This document shows positions 35,429 to 43,154 of a DNA stretch of 64,000 bases, piece by piece. The notes beneath the pieces are model-generated. The model did not search any database. It worked only from the letters and a program-made list of their open reading frames with translations, and was not told the origin of the DNA. This DNA comes from Georgfuchsia sp049276455 (GTDB lineage: Bacteria > Pseudomonadota > Gammaproteobacteria > Burkholderiales > Rhodocyclaceae): positions 1 through 64,000 of the forward strand of contig JBASWL010000024.1 in assembly GCA_049276455.1 (NCBI GenBank), written 5' to 3'. A program made the translations under genes and the position numbers. How positions within the stretch are numbered: the first letter of the stretch is position 1; each line of letters opens with the position of its first letter.

Positions 35429-36389
35429 GGCGCAGGAACGCCATCTCCGCGTCCTCGTGCGCTTTCGCCAGCAAGGTGGGCAGTTGCTCGCTGGCCGTCG
35501 CGATGTCCTGCTCGAACTTGAGGAAGACGTTGAGCGTATCGCGCACCAGGTCGAGGTCCAGATGTTCGGAATTGAGCAGCAACAAGGTTTTGGCCCAGTC
35601 GATGGTCTCGCTGACCGAGGGCTGCTTCTTCAGGTCCAGTGTGCGCACCTTCTGCACGAACGCCACCAGTTCGCGGTTCAGCGTTTGCGACAGGCCGGGC
35701 GCGCGGCGTTCGAGGATGCGCCGCTCGACGGCCGCTTCCGGAAAGGGGATGTGCAGGTGCAGGCAGCGGCGCTTGAGCGCATCGCTCATCTCGCGGGTGT
35801 TGTTGCTGGTGAGGAATACCAGCGGCTTGATCCTGGCAACGATGGTACCCAGTTCGGGTACCGAAACCTGGAAGTCCGACAGCACTTCGAGCAGGAAGGC
35901 CTCGAACTCCGGGTCCGACTTGTCGACTTCGTCGATCAGCAGCACGCAGCCGCGCTCCTGGTGCAGTGCCTGGTAGAGCGGCCGAGGCTCGAGGAAGTGC
36001 TCGGAGAAAAACAGGTCGTCGTGAGCGTGCAGCTTTTCGATCGAGGCGGCCAGGCCCACCGCGCCCTCCATCAGTTCGGCCAGCTTGTCCTTGAGCAATT
36101 GGGTATAGAGCAATTGCTTGCCATACTTCCATTCGTACAGCGCCTTCGATTCGTCCAGGCCTTCGTAGCATTGCAGGCGGATCAGCGGCACGTCCAGGAC
36201 GGCGGCCATGCTCTTGGCCAATTCGGTCTTGCCGACCCCGGCAGGGCCTTCGACCAGCACGGGCTTTTCAAGATTGAAGGCGAGGTAAACGGCGGTGGCC
36301 AGTTGCCGGCTCGCGATATAGTCGACCTCGGACAGGCGTGACAACAGGTCGTCAACCGAATCGAAATGGGAGTCGTGCAATGATTTCAT
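35412..36389 (-). CDS. MoxR-type AAA+ ATPase (partner of VWA protein)
   Basis: A 325-residue ATPase: Walker A VEGPAGVGKTELAKSMA, Walker B CVLLIDEVDKSDPEFEAFLL, sensor 1 PLVFLTSNNTREMSDALKRR, and the ETIDWAKTLLLL C-terminal part. It differs from the MoxR protein at 21826 and pairs with the CoxE-like VWA gene downstream, similar to CbbQ/NorQ/CoxD-type systems that activate metalloenzymes. No client gene is adjacent; the nearby nif relic is one candidate for a lost client. Confidence 0.9.
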   Translation of the reverse strand: MKSLHDSHFDSVDDLLSRLSEVDYIASRQLATAVYLAFNLEKPVLVEGPAGVGKTELAKSMAAVLDVPLIRLQCYEGLDESKALYEWKYGKQLLYTQLLKDKLAELMEGAVGLAASIEKLHAHDDLFFSEHFLEPRPLYQALHQERGCVLLIDEVDKSDPEFEAFLLEVLSDFQVSVPELGTIVARIKPLVFLTSNNTREMSDALKRRCLHLHIPFPEAAVERRILERRAPGLSQTLNRELVAFVQKVRTLDLKKQPSVSETIDWAKTLLLLNSEHLDLDLVRDTLNVFLKFEQDIATASEQLPTLLAKAHEDAEMAFLRHASHT

Positions 36390-36664
36390 TGACTTCCTTG
36401 TTTGTTATGGATTCGCCGCATTCCACTTGCGTCGCCGATATAGTATGCACCTACAGGTGCCGAACGGCCAATATCCGATGCGTTACTTGCCATGCGAGCA
36501 GCTCAATATTCTTGGGCCGCTATGCTCGCACCTGGCCGAACCGAGATGACCCGTTTCACCGCAAGCTTCAACCATATGACATAGTGCACCGCACTTCAGA
36601 TTATCAATCACAAAATCCGGATAACCGAAATTTTCCGAATAGACGAAACAATACCTAAACCCGC

Positions 36665-37108
36665 TCATGGCCGTTTGCGCCTGACGACCATGGCCGACTC
36701 TTCGAAGCCGAGCTTGTAGTAGAAAGACAGCGCGGCCGAGTTATCTTTGTCGGCCAAAAGCGTCACGCGGCTCATGCCTGCGCCAGCCGCCCAGCGCAGT
36801 ACATGCTCGACCAGCAAGCGGCCGTAGCCGCTGCCGCGATGGCTGGCGGCAACAATGACATCTTCGAGTATCAGTACCGGGCCGCCCTCGGCGGTGCTGA
36901 TGCTGATCAGCGCATTGGCCATGCCCACCACATGATTGCCGTCGCGCAGGACAAAAAGACGGCCGTGGTCCGGATGTACCATCAGCCAGCGCAGGGCGGC
37001 AAGCTGCTTCTCGCGGCGCGGCCGGAAGTCGGACTCCAGCGTGAACAGTTCGTGCAGCAGATCGGCCATGGGCTCGATATCCGAATTGACAGCAAACTCG
37101 ACATGCAT
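36665..37108 (-). CDS. GNAT family N-acetyltransferase
   Basis: A 147-residue acetyltransferase with MHVEFAVNSDIEPMADLLHE at the N-terminus, the acetyl-CoA loop ASHRGSGYGRLLVEHVLRWA and a C-terminal AALSFYYKLGFEES strand. The ATG at 37108 fits the family start and follows AGAGGA at about 11 bases; an open frame continues to 37930 antisense to nifE and is rejected. It is divergent from the broken fdxB-nifE genes, with the NifA and sigma-54 sites between. Substrate unknown; GNAT genes occur in some nif clusters. Confidence 0.82.
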   Translation of the reverse strand: MHVEFAVNSDIEPMADLLHELFTLESDFRPRREKQLAALRWLMVHPDHGRLFVLRDGNHVVGMANALISISTAEGGPVLILEDVIVAASHRGSGYGRLLVEHVLRWAAGAGMSRVTLLADKDNSAALSFYYKLGFEESAMVVRRKRP

Positions 37109-37204
37109 CAGACATTTCCTCTTCAGGGCAGTTCCGGATAAATGCAGCGAAAAGCATGCCATGTGTAGTGCTGCTTGTGTGAGCCAGGTCGGTATCGCTG
37201 CACT

Positions 37205-37220
37205 TGTTGCAAACCCCACA
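37205..37220. promoter_or_regulatory. NifA upstream activator sequence (TGT-N10-ACA)
   Basis: TGTTGCAAACCCCACA matches the NifA consensus TGT-N10-ACA exactly. It lies 72 bp upstream of a sigma-54-type promoter that precedes fdxB, a normal distance. Confidence 0.75.
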
Positions 37221-37291
37221 AAGTCTTGTTCATGCCATCGCAACCTTGCCTTGTCCGCGCGCAGTTCATTTGATATCAACAGATTAGGCAC

Positions 37292-37307
37292 AGGCATGTG
37301 GCTTGCT
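37292..37307 (+). promoter_or_regulatory. Sigma-54 promoter upstream of fdxB-nifE
   Basis: AGGCAT-GTGGC-TTGCT fits TGGCAC-N5-TTGCT with both invariant pairs (GG at 37293-37294, GC at 37305-37306, ten bases between). The fdxB ATG is 47 bases downstream with AAGGAG before it. Confidence 0.7.
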
Positions 37308-37353
37308 GTCGTTTTAGCGATCGTACGATAACCTCTACAAGGAGCCAAAAGCA

Positions 37354-37560
37354 ATGAGCCACATAACTGGAGTGACCCTGAATGGCACCCCCTGGACGCC
37401 GATGTTTGTATCTGCGCTTGATCCGAAGAAGTGCATCGGCTGCGGCGCTTGCGGCCGGACTTGTCCCAAGGGTTGCTATACCTATGCGGCAGCCGACGCG
37501 ATAGCAGCGGCCGCCAGATCACCACTTTCCCCGGCCGGAACCAAACCGGGAGCAGCTTCG
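37354..37560 (+). pseudogene. nif-type ferredoxin (FdxB-like) with one [4Fe-4S] motif deleted, run into nifE
   Basis: The start (ITGVTLNGTPWTPMFVSALD) is that of the nif ferredoxin III/FdxB family, which carries two separated [4Fe-4S] motifs. Here KKCIGCGACGRTCPKGCYTY fuses the beginning of the first motif with the end of the second, so the segment between the two CIGCG repeats is gone (junction about 37432-37445). Downstream the frame has no stop and runs into the nifE start at 37561. A single-cluster remnant might fold, but the normal two-cluster protein is lost. Confidence 0.8.
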
Positions 37561-38399
37561 ATGAAAATGGCGGAAGTGGCACTGTTGCTGAACGAGCCGG
37601 CCTGTGCCCACAACAGCAAGGAAAAGTCCGGTTGCACAAGACCAAGCCGGGCGCCACGGCCGGCGGCTGTTCCTTCGATGGCGCGCAGATCGCGTTGCTG
37701 CCCATCGCCGATGTCGCCCACATCGTGCATGGGCCGATCGCCTGCGCCGGCAGCTCGTGGGATAACCGCGGCACGCGAGAGCCCGATCCGGTGAGCGCGT
37801 AAGCGCGGGCGCAACTCGCGCCCGGCGTCAAGGTGCATGACGTCAACCTGATTGGCGAATACAACATCGCCGGGGAATTCTGGCATCTGGCACCGCTCTT
37901 TGACGAACTGGGGTTGCGCATCCTGTGCACCCTTTCGGGCGATGCCCGCTACAGCGAAGTACAGACCATGCATCGTGCCGAGGCATCGATGGTGGTGTGC
38001 GCCAAGGCGCTGCTCAGCGTCGCGCGCAAGCTCGAAGGTAGGCGTGCCCTGCTGTACACCGGCGGCGTCAAGAGCTGGTCCGTGGTGTCGGCGCTACAGG
38101 ATCTACGCATGGAAGTGGTGGCTACCGGCACCAGGAAATCCACCGAGGAAGACAAGCAGCGCATCCGCGAGATCATGGGCGACGACGCGCAAATGATCAC
38201 TGACGGCAGCCCTGCTGCATTGCTCAAAGCCTACAAGGACGACCGGGCCGATATCTTCATCGCCGGAGGGCGCAACCTGTATACCGCGCTCAAGGCACGC
38301 ATTCCTTTTCTCGACATCAATCAGGAACGCGAATTCGGCTACGCTGGTTATGCCGGCATGCCGGAACTGGGGCGACAACTGGCACTGACCATCAGCTGG
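37561..38399 (+). pseudogene. nifE: nifE with frameshift, nonsense codon and two internal deletions
   Basis: NifE is a scaffold for FeMo-cofactor assembly. The start (MKMAEVALLLNEPACAHNSK) and later text (GGCSFDGAQIALLPIADVAH) are clear NifE. Damage: a one-base frameshift near 37635-37645; a deletion at about 37771-37780 joining WDNRGT to REPDP; a TAA at 37800-37802; a second deletion at about 38030-38037 joining VARKLE to GRRALLYTGGVKSW. The rest (GTRKSTEEDKQRIREIMGDD, PFLDINQEREFGYAGYAGM) is well preserved up to LALTI, where the family C-terminus is missing. About 280 of some 460 codons remain. A possible inverted piece of the 3' end lies at 38488-38661. Confidence 0.92.
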
Positions 38400-38487
38400 C
38401 ACATTGCCGCCCATAACTCGAAAAAATTGAACGGCGGCAACTTGTTTGTAACAATCACTACACATAACCAGGCACGCCCCCTCCACG

Positions 38488-38661
38488 TTACCCTGCACTC
38501 ACCGGCATTCCTGCCGTCTTGGTATGCGCCCACGGCACCGGTGCGCGCACTTTCTGCCACACCGGCGCATTGCTGCCGGTCAGAATTCTCCAAACCGGCC
38601 AATCAACGTCGAGTTGAGGCGGCTGCGCGACTTTTCGTGCAGCGCTCCTTACTCCGCAGTG
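38488..38661 (-). pseudogene. Inverted fragment resembling the NifE C-terminus
   Basis: On the opposite strand, about 90 bp beyond the broken end of nifE, a startless frame reads SNAPVWQKVRAPVPWAHTKT and stops at 38488-38490. NifE proteins typically end with a SPVWxxVRxPAPW motif. The fragment is preceded in frame by unrelated-looking residues. A local inversion of the nifE 3' end would explain it, but a related tail from another gene cannot be excluded. Confidence 0.45.
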
Positions 38662-38694
38662 TTAAGCCATTGTGGAAAATGGTTTTTGTACCAC

Positions 38695-39111
38695 TTATTT
38701 CACGCCCTTGGTGCTGAGAAAGGCGCCAAATACCTTGTCCGTCACCAGGATGTGTTTGGAGAGCCACTCTTTGAGAAACGTCATGGTGTCGAGACTTATG
38801 GAGAGTTTGCCGCTCTTGAATTTCTCTTGTAAGTCGAGAGCGGTCTTGACCAAGTCTGCATGCTTTGCCTTGTGATCAACTGCTTGAGGATAGCTATGCT
38901 GGCTCATGAGCCGCTCCTCAGTAGAGAAATGATCCGCAGTGTATTTCACCAGTCGATTAAAAATATCTCCGAGCACATTCCTGCCTTGTCCCGTGGTCAT
39001 TGCTTCGTAAAGCTCATTTATGATTCTCACAAGCTCCTGGTGTTGCTGATCGATAATCGCGATGCCAACGGAGAGCTTGGGACTCCACTGAATAAGCGAT
39101 GGTGCGGCCAT
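38695..39111 (-). CDS. Bacteriohaemerythrin
   Basis: A 138-residue oxygen-binding di-iron protein. Iron ligands are seen in IDQQHQELVRIINELYEAM, ADHFSTEERLMSQHSYP, DHKAKHADLV and WLSKHILVTDK, the complete haemerythrin set. The ATG at 39111 follows AAAGGA at seven to eight bases; the longer frame from 39156 is not needed. Haemerythrins are found in nif clusters of microaerobic diazotrophs, where they can bind or deliver oxygen. The gene is intact although the neighbouring nif genes are broken. Confidence 0.92.
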   Translation of the reverse strand: MAAPSLIQWSPKLSVGIAIIDQQHQELVRIINELYEAMTTGQGRNVLGDIFNRLVKYTADHFSTEERLMSQHSYPQAVDHKAKHADLVKTALDLQEKFKSGKLSISLDTMTFLKEWLSKHILVTDKVFGAFLSTKGVK

Positions 39112-39159
39112 GAATTGTTCCTTTCGAATGGGATAATAAGTGTTCTTAATCATCAATCA

Positions 39160-39195
39160 CAAGTGCCAGTTTGTCCACTGCCAAACTGGCACTTG
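39160..39195. repeat. Perfect 14-bp inverted repeat upstream of haemerythrin
   Basis: CAAGTGCCAGTTTG (39160-39173), an eight-base loop and CAAACTGGCACTTG (39182-39195) form a perfect hairpin between the nifV remnant and the haemerythrin gene, both leftward. There is no T-tract, so an operator or mRNA structure is as likely as a terminator. Confidence 0.6.
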
Positions 39196-39221
39196 GCAAC
39201 CGTAAAATACTATATTATTGG

Positions 39222-39452
<231 letters not shown>

Positions 39453-39473
39453 GAAAACCTCTGACAACTATCT

Positions 39474-39489
39474 AGCAAGTCTGGTGCCA
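39474..39489 (-). promoter_or_regulatory. Sigma-54 promoter of nifV (leftward)
   Basis: On the minus strand TGGCAC-CAGAC-TTGCT equals the consensus TGGCAC-N5-TTGCT. It lies 22 bp upstream of the nifV ATG (39452), leaving a short leader. Confidence 0.85.
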
Positions 39490-39530
39490 AAGGAATGTCC
39501 TGAAAATACAATGGGGTGTAGAGGTTGCAA

Positions 39531-39546
39531 TGTGGCAATTACGACA
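39531..39546. promoter_or_regulatory. NifA upstream activator sequence between nifV and nifQ
   Basis: TGTGGCAATTACGACA fits TGT-N10-ACA. It is 42 bp from the nifV -24 box on one side and 82 bp from a sigma-54-like site before nifQ on the other, so it could serve both. Confidence 0.7.
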
Positions 39547-39628
39547 TTTTTTTGTATCGTTCCCGCCAATTAATTTGCTGCAATGTCGTGGTGAAACTTA
39601 TAGCCTTGTTTATGAAATGAAATTTTCC

Positions 39629-39644
39629 TGGCATTGATCGTGCG
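39629..39644 (+). promoter_or_regulatory. Sigma-54-like promoter of nifQ
   Basis: TGGCAT-TGATC-GTGCG keeps the invariant GG and GC pairs with ten bases between (39630-39631 and 39642-39643) but has a poorer -12 element. It is 127 bp upstream of the nifQ ATG. Confidence 0.5.
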
Positions 39645-39771
39645 TTGTCTGCCTTGTCATCTAACGAGGCTATCGCATCATGGTTAGGCACATCGCCCCA
39701 AAAAAATATCGGGCAACCAAAGACGATTGCAGTCCTTATCCGCAGGCTGGTAGAAGTTTCACTACACCATC

Positions 39772-40242
39772 ATGAAAGCGCGCGATTATCTCGACCTGAT
39801 CGATCCACATTGGCTAAATGAGGATGACGACAGCCGCCACGACGAATACGAAGATCTGATGGCATTGCTGCTAGATGCAGCCAAGGCATCCGAATCCCTT
39901 GGCCGTGATCAAAATGTCGTGCTGCTGGCGCAGGTGGTGGCACGGGCCTGCATGGGCGAGGACCATCTCTGGCACGACCTCGGACTGCCAACGCGGCTGG
40001 AACTTTCGGCCTTGCTCAATGAGCATTTCGCAACGCTGGCGCACGACAATACCGGCAATATGCGCTGGAAGAAATTTTTTTATCTGAAACTGTGCGAGCG
40101 AGCTGACATCCGTGCCTGTCGCGCACCCACGTGTGGTGTTTGTGTCATGCAGGCAGAATGCTTCGGCGATGAGACATTACCGCTGGCACAATACATGTCA
40201 CGTTCCGGAGTTACTGCGGCCCCCGAAATATCCATCAGCTAA
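39772..40242 (+). CDS. nifQ: NifQ, molybdenum donor for FeMo-cofactor
   Basis: A 156-residue iron-sulfur molybdoprotein. The C-terminal cluster motif CRAPTCGVCVMQAEC (C-x4-C-x2-C-x5-C) is complete, preceded by the conserved RWKKFFYLKLCERADI and ACMGEDHLWHDLGLPTR. NifQ supplies molybdenum to the NifEN/NifH assembly. It is the only nif gene in the window that looks intact, with a NifA site and a sigma-54-like promoter upstream. With nifE and nifV destroyed here it has no local partners; either it is a young relic or other nif copies exist elsewhere. Confidence 0.9.
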   Translation: MKARDYLDLIDPHWLNEDDDSRHDEYEDLMALLLDAAKASESLGRDQNVVLLAQVVARACMGEDHLWHDLGLPTRLELSALLNEHFATLAHDNTGNMRWKKFFYLKLCERADIRACRAPTCGVCVMQAECFGDETLPLAQYMSRSGVTAAPEISIS

Positions 40243-40450
40243 TCGGTGGCGCTTTTTAAACATTAACGGTAGTGGTTTTTTTAGAATACGCAACTGACCA
40301 AGCGCAAATGAGATCAATCGTATTTCAGCCGCTTCACTCAGACATCGGCATATGCACGTAATGAAAACTCAAATCTCCGCTTTGACCTTGTAAAGGCTCA
40401 TATAGCGCTCGAACAACTTTCTCTCTTCGCCCTGTCGTTCCGATTCGCCG

Positions 40451-41494
40451 TCACAATTTTGCCGGAGTGAGATCCGCAATCTCGGCCATGACGCGAACTT
40501 CGGTCTCGCTACCACCCATGAGCGTCAATCCCGTGATACCACAGTCTTCCCAGTCGCGGAAACGCTTCTTGATGCGCTCCTTGGGACCCACCAGCGCATA
40601 CTGATCAACGAAATCATCCGGCACTGCGGCGACGGCTTCTTCCTTGCGATGGGCCAAGAACAATTCCTGGATCTTTTCTGCTGCTTCCTTGTAACCGAGA
40701 CGGATCATCAGATCCTTGTGGAAGTTCTTCTTTTGGTGTCCCATGCCGCCGACGTAAAGCGCGAAGTGCGGCTTGATTTTCGCCAGCCCGGCAGATACAT
40801 CATCGGTAACAGAGATGTGGGTGATCGGCTGCAGTTCAAAATCTTTTTCATTCTTGCCGGCCAGCGCCAGGCCTTCACGGATCCATCCCCAGTACATCGG
40901 CGCCATCTCGGGCACGAAACCGATCGGCGTGCAGCCATCGGCAATCTTGCCCGTCAGCCGAACCGTGGCCTCCATGGCGGTACCCAACCAGATGGGCAGG
41001 TTCGGGTTCATATGCAGAATGGACTTCAGCGGTTTGCCCAGGCCCAAGGCTCCTGGGCCGGTATAGGGCAGCGATATTTCGGTTCCTTGATGAGTGATGG
41101 GGGCTTCGCGCTTGAGAATTTTGCGCATGATGTTGACATAATCAAGGAGTCGATAATAGGGTTTGCCCCATGGCTGTCCATACCAGCCTTCAACGATCTG
41201 CGGACCGGATACGCCGATACCGCAGATCGCGCGATTGCCGCCGGCCAGCGCATCCAGAGTGGCAAAAGACATCGCCGCATTGGCGGGAGTGCGAGCAGAA
41301 AGCTGTATAACGGCTGCGCCGAGGCGAATCCGTTTGGTGTGCGCGGCCAGGAAAGCCAGCGGTGTGATTGCGTCCGATCCATATGATTCGCCGGTCCATA
41401 CGGAGTCAAAGCCAACTTGTTCGGCCAGTTGCACCAACTCGACCGGCAGCTTCATCTTTTGCCCGGAATAACCGAGCATAAGTCCCAGTTTCAT
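40451..41494 (-). CDS. LLM class (F420-type) oxidoreductase
   Basis: A 347-residue TIM-barrel protein of the luciferase-like family: MKLGLMLGYSGQKMKLPVEL, then FDSVWTGESYGSDAITPLAF and RIRLGAAVIQLSARTPANAA, all diagnostic of the subgroup annotated as F420-dependent oxidoreductases in actinobacteria. It lies at the left end of the catabolic island on the same strand as maoC, acyl-CoA dehydrogenase and ligase genes. In a betaproteobacterium F420 is not expected, so flavin may be used. The substrate is not known; a hydride transfer or Baeyer-Villiger-type step in the pathway is possible. Confidence 0.88.
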   Translation of the reverse strand: MKLGLMLGYSGQKMKLPVELVQLAEQVGFDSVWTGESYGSDAITPLAFLAAHTKRIRLGAAVIQLSARTPANAAMSFATLDALAGGNRAICGIGVSGPQIVEGWYGQPWGKPYYRLLDYVNIMRKILKREAPITHQGTEISLPYTGPGALGLGKPLKSILHMNPNLPIWLGTAMEATVRLTGKIADGCTPIGFVPEMAPMYWGWIREGLALAGKNEKDFELQPITHISVTDDVSAGLAKIKPHFALYVGGMGHQKKNFHKDLMIRLGYKEAAEKIQELFLAHRKEEAVAAVPDDFVDQYALVGPKERIKKRFRDWEDCGITGLTLMGGSETEVRVMAEIADLTPAKL

Positions 41495-41539
41495 TGTGTC
41501 CCCTTGTATTTACGTGAAGTAGTAATTTATCAAGAAAAA

Positions 41540-41954
41540 TCAGGCGGCCGGTGATGACAACCGCAGAGTGCCGCCGACATGCATGCCCAATCTGTTTGTA
41601 GCGACAACCTCGACTGTAACCTTTCCCCGACATTCGCCTGGCTCCACAGAAGCCACTTTTCCGTTAAAGAAAAGATCGTCGTTCGGGTATTGGCGCACCA
41701 AAACGACGCCATGCAAGGTTCTACCACGGCCTCAGATCCAGCCCAATCGGTGACCAAACGCATTATCAATCCAGGCGTTGTCATTGTGTTTATGAAAACA
41801 TCCTTGAACCAGTGACTCTTTGCCAGTTCCCGGTCATGGTAAACGTCCATAGTGTCGTTACAGGGAGCAGGTCATTGTAGTGGGCGAAGCGTTCGCTGCA
41901 GTATTCGATGATTACCGCTTTCAGGTTTTCTTCCTATTCAGGAGGTTTGCCACT
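41540..41954 (-). pseudogene. MaoC-like hydratase gene broken by frameshifts
   Basis: A strong ribosome site (GGAGGTGATA) precedes a GTG at 41954. Coding text then appears in three frames in order: KAVIIEYCSERFAHYNDLLP, next SHWFKDVFINTMTTPGLIMR with LVTDWAGSEAVVE, next LHGVVLVRQYPNDDLFFNGK ending in GGTLRLSSPAA. Combined, they resemble a hot-dog-fold MaoC-type protein of about 140 residues. At least two frameshifts are required, so the gene is inactive. It lies between the LLM oxidoreductase and two intact maoC genes. Confidence 0.7.
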
Positions 41955-42051
41955 ATCACCTCCAATGAAGTACCAGATTCAAGGTCCTGCAGTTAACCCC
42001 GTCCGTATCTTCGGGGTATTTGAACGCTCTGCCAGACGAGCATCAGCGAAA

Positions 42052-42531
42052 TTACCTGGGCGGTCTCATCCAGGCTGCAACATTGCGCTTGCGAATAAGC
42101 AACTTCCTCTTGAAACTCGCCACAATCTCGCTGTCTTGATTAAGTCCTTCATGGAAGAGCTCGACGATTCCAGCATCATTGTGGTTCGAACTGCCATCCA
42201 GACTGGTGACTGTAGTGCGGGAATAAAGTGTGTCTCCAGCATAAACAGATCTTGGAAAATCAATCTCGTCCAACAGCAGGGTTTCAAGCAGCGTGCCACG
42301 CGTCAAATCTTGCGAGGCTTGTCCGGTGATAATGCCAAGCGTATACAGGCTGTTGAATAAGGGTTTCTTTTTCTGAGTATTCTTGGCGACAAAATCAAAG
42401 TTACTGTGAAGCGGTTGCGTATTCAGTTGCATGAATGAAGCCCATATATTGTCAAACTCAGTAACAGATCGTGCAGTCTCGTGCTGGTAAACCGTCCCAA
42501 CCTTAAAGTCCTCAAAATAGAGCCCAGCCAT
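42052..42531 (-). CDS. MaoC family hydratase (first of a tandem pair)
   Basis: A 159-residue hot-dog protein: MAGLYFEDFKVGTVYQHETA at the N-terminus, then TEFDNIWASFMQLNTQPLHS, where the N-x-x-P-x-H arrangement fits the active site of MaoC/mesaconyl-CoA hydratase relatives, and YAGDTLYSRTTVTSL towards the end. It probably hydrates an enoyl-CoA. It is a paralogue of the next gene upstream (42571-43032), with the same N-terminal MAGLYFEDF block, and the two may form a heteromer. Confidence 0.85.
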   Translation of the reverse strand: MAGLYFEDFKVGTVYQHETARSVTEFDNIWASFMQLNTQPLHSNFDFVAKNTQKKKPLFNSLYTLGIITGQASQDLTRGTLLETLLLDEIDFPRSVYAGDTLYSRTTVTSLDGSSNHNDAGIVELFHEGLNQDSEIVASFKRKLLIRKRNVAAWMRPPR

Positions 42532-42570
42532 AAGGAATTCCTTTCAAGATATTTTTCGTTTGCTGCCTTG

Positions 42571-43032
42571 TTACCGGGAAGCAATACGGCGGAGCATCAT
42601 CCCCTTGCGCAAGCAGGTGGCAACCAGTTCGCCGTGCTGGTTGAAGCCTTCATGGAGAAACTCGACCACGCCGCGATCGAATTTGGTCTTGCTTTCTTTC
42701 TTGCCGAGTATCGTGGTCTGGCCGCGCAAACTATCGCCCGGGAAAACGGGATTGGGAAATTTAACGTCACCCATCGCCAAGTTACCCAAGGTTGTTCCCT
42801 GTGTGAGTTCCGTCACTTGTACGCCCATGATAATTGCGAGGACATAAAGAGGATAAACCTCGATACGCCTGAACCTGGCATGGTGTTTCGCCCAGTCCTC
42901 GTCGATATAGGTAGGCTCGGTTTCCATGCACATCAGTGCATATTGAATGCCGTCAGACTGGGTTATTGTACGTGTTACCTCATGCTGATAGATTCTACCG
43001 GGCTCAAAATCCTCGAAATACAATCCTGCCAT
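42571..43032 (-). CDS. MaoC family protein lacking the usual catalytic motif (second of a tandem pair)
   Basis: A 153-residue hot-dog protein starting MAGLYFEDFEPGRIYQHEVT. At the position of the N-x-x-P-x-H motif of its neighbour it has CMETEPTYIDEDWAKHH, so the active-site His is not in place. It keeps PGDSLRGQTTILGKKESKTK in the C-terminal half. In actinobacterial ChsH1-ChsH2 type hydratases a catalytic and a substrate-binding subunit pair up; a similar division is inferred here. The start at 43032 is preferred over 43122 for its similarity to the neighbour's N-terminus. Confidence 0.8.
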   Translation of the reverse strand: MAGLYFEDFEPGRIYQHEVTRTITQSDGIQYALMCMETEPTYIDEDWAKHHARFRRIEVYPLYVLAIIMGVQVTELTQGTTLGNLAMGDVKFPNPVFPGDSLRGQTTILGKKESKTKFDRGVVEFLHEGFNQHGELVATCLRKGMMLRRIASR

Positions 43033-43154
43033 TTTGATGGTTCCTTGATAGATTGCAGAATCTCTAAAAAGAAAAAGCCGCTTTTGAACAAATCCAAAAG
43101 CGGCTTTCCGGGTTTCGCGCAAACAACACTCCCTAAGGAGAAGCGCTCGAGAAT

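Noticed and set aside
37109..37930. N-terminal extension of the GNAT frame up to 37930
   Set aside because: The extension is antisense to nifE and the NifA/sigma-54 sites; the GNAT family start fits 37108.
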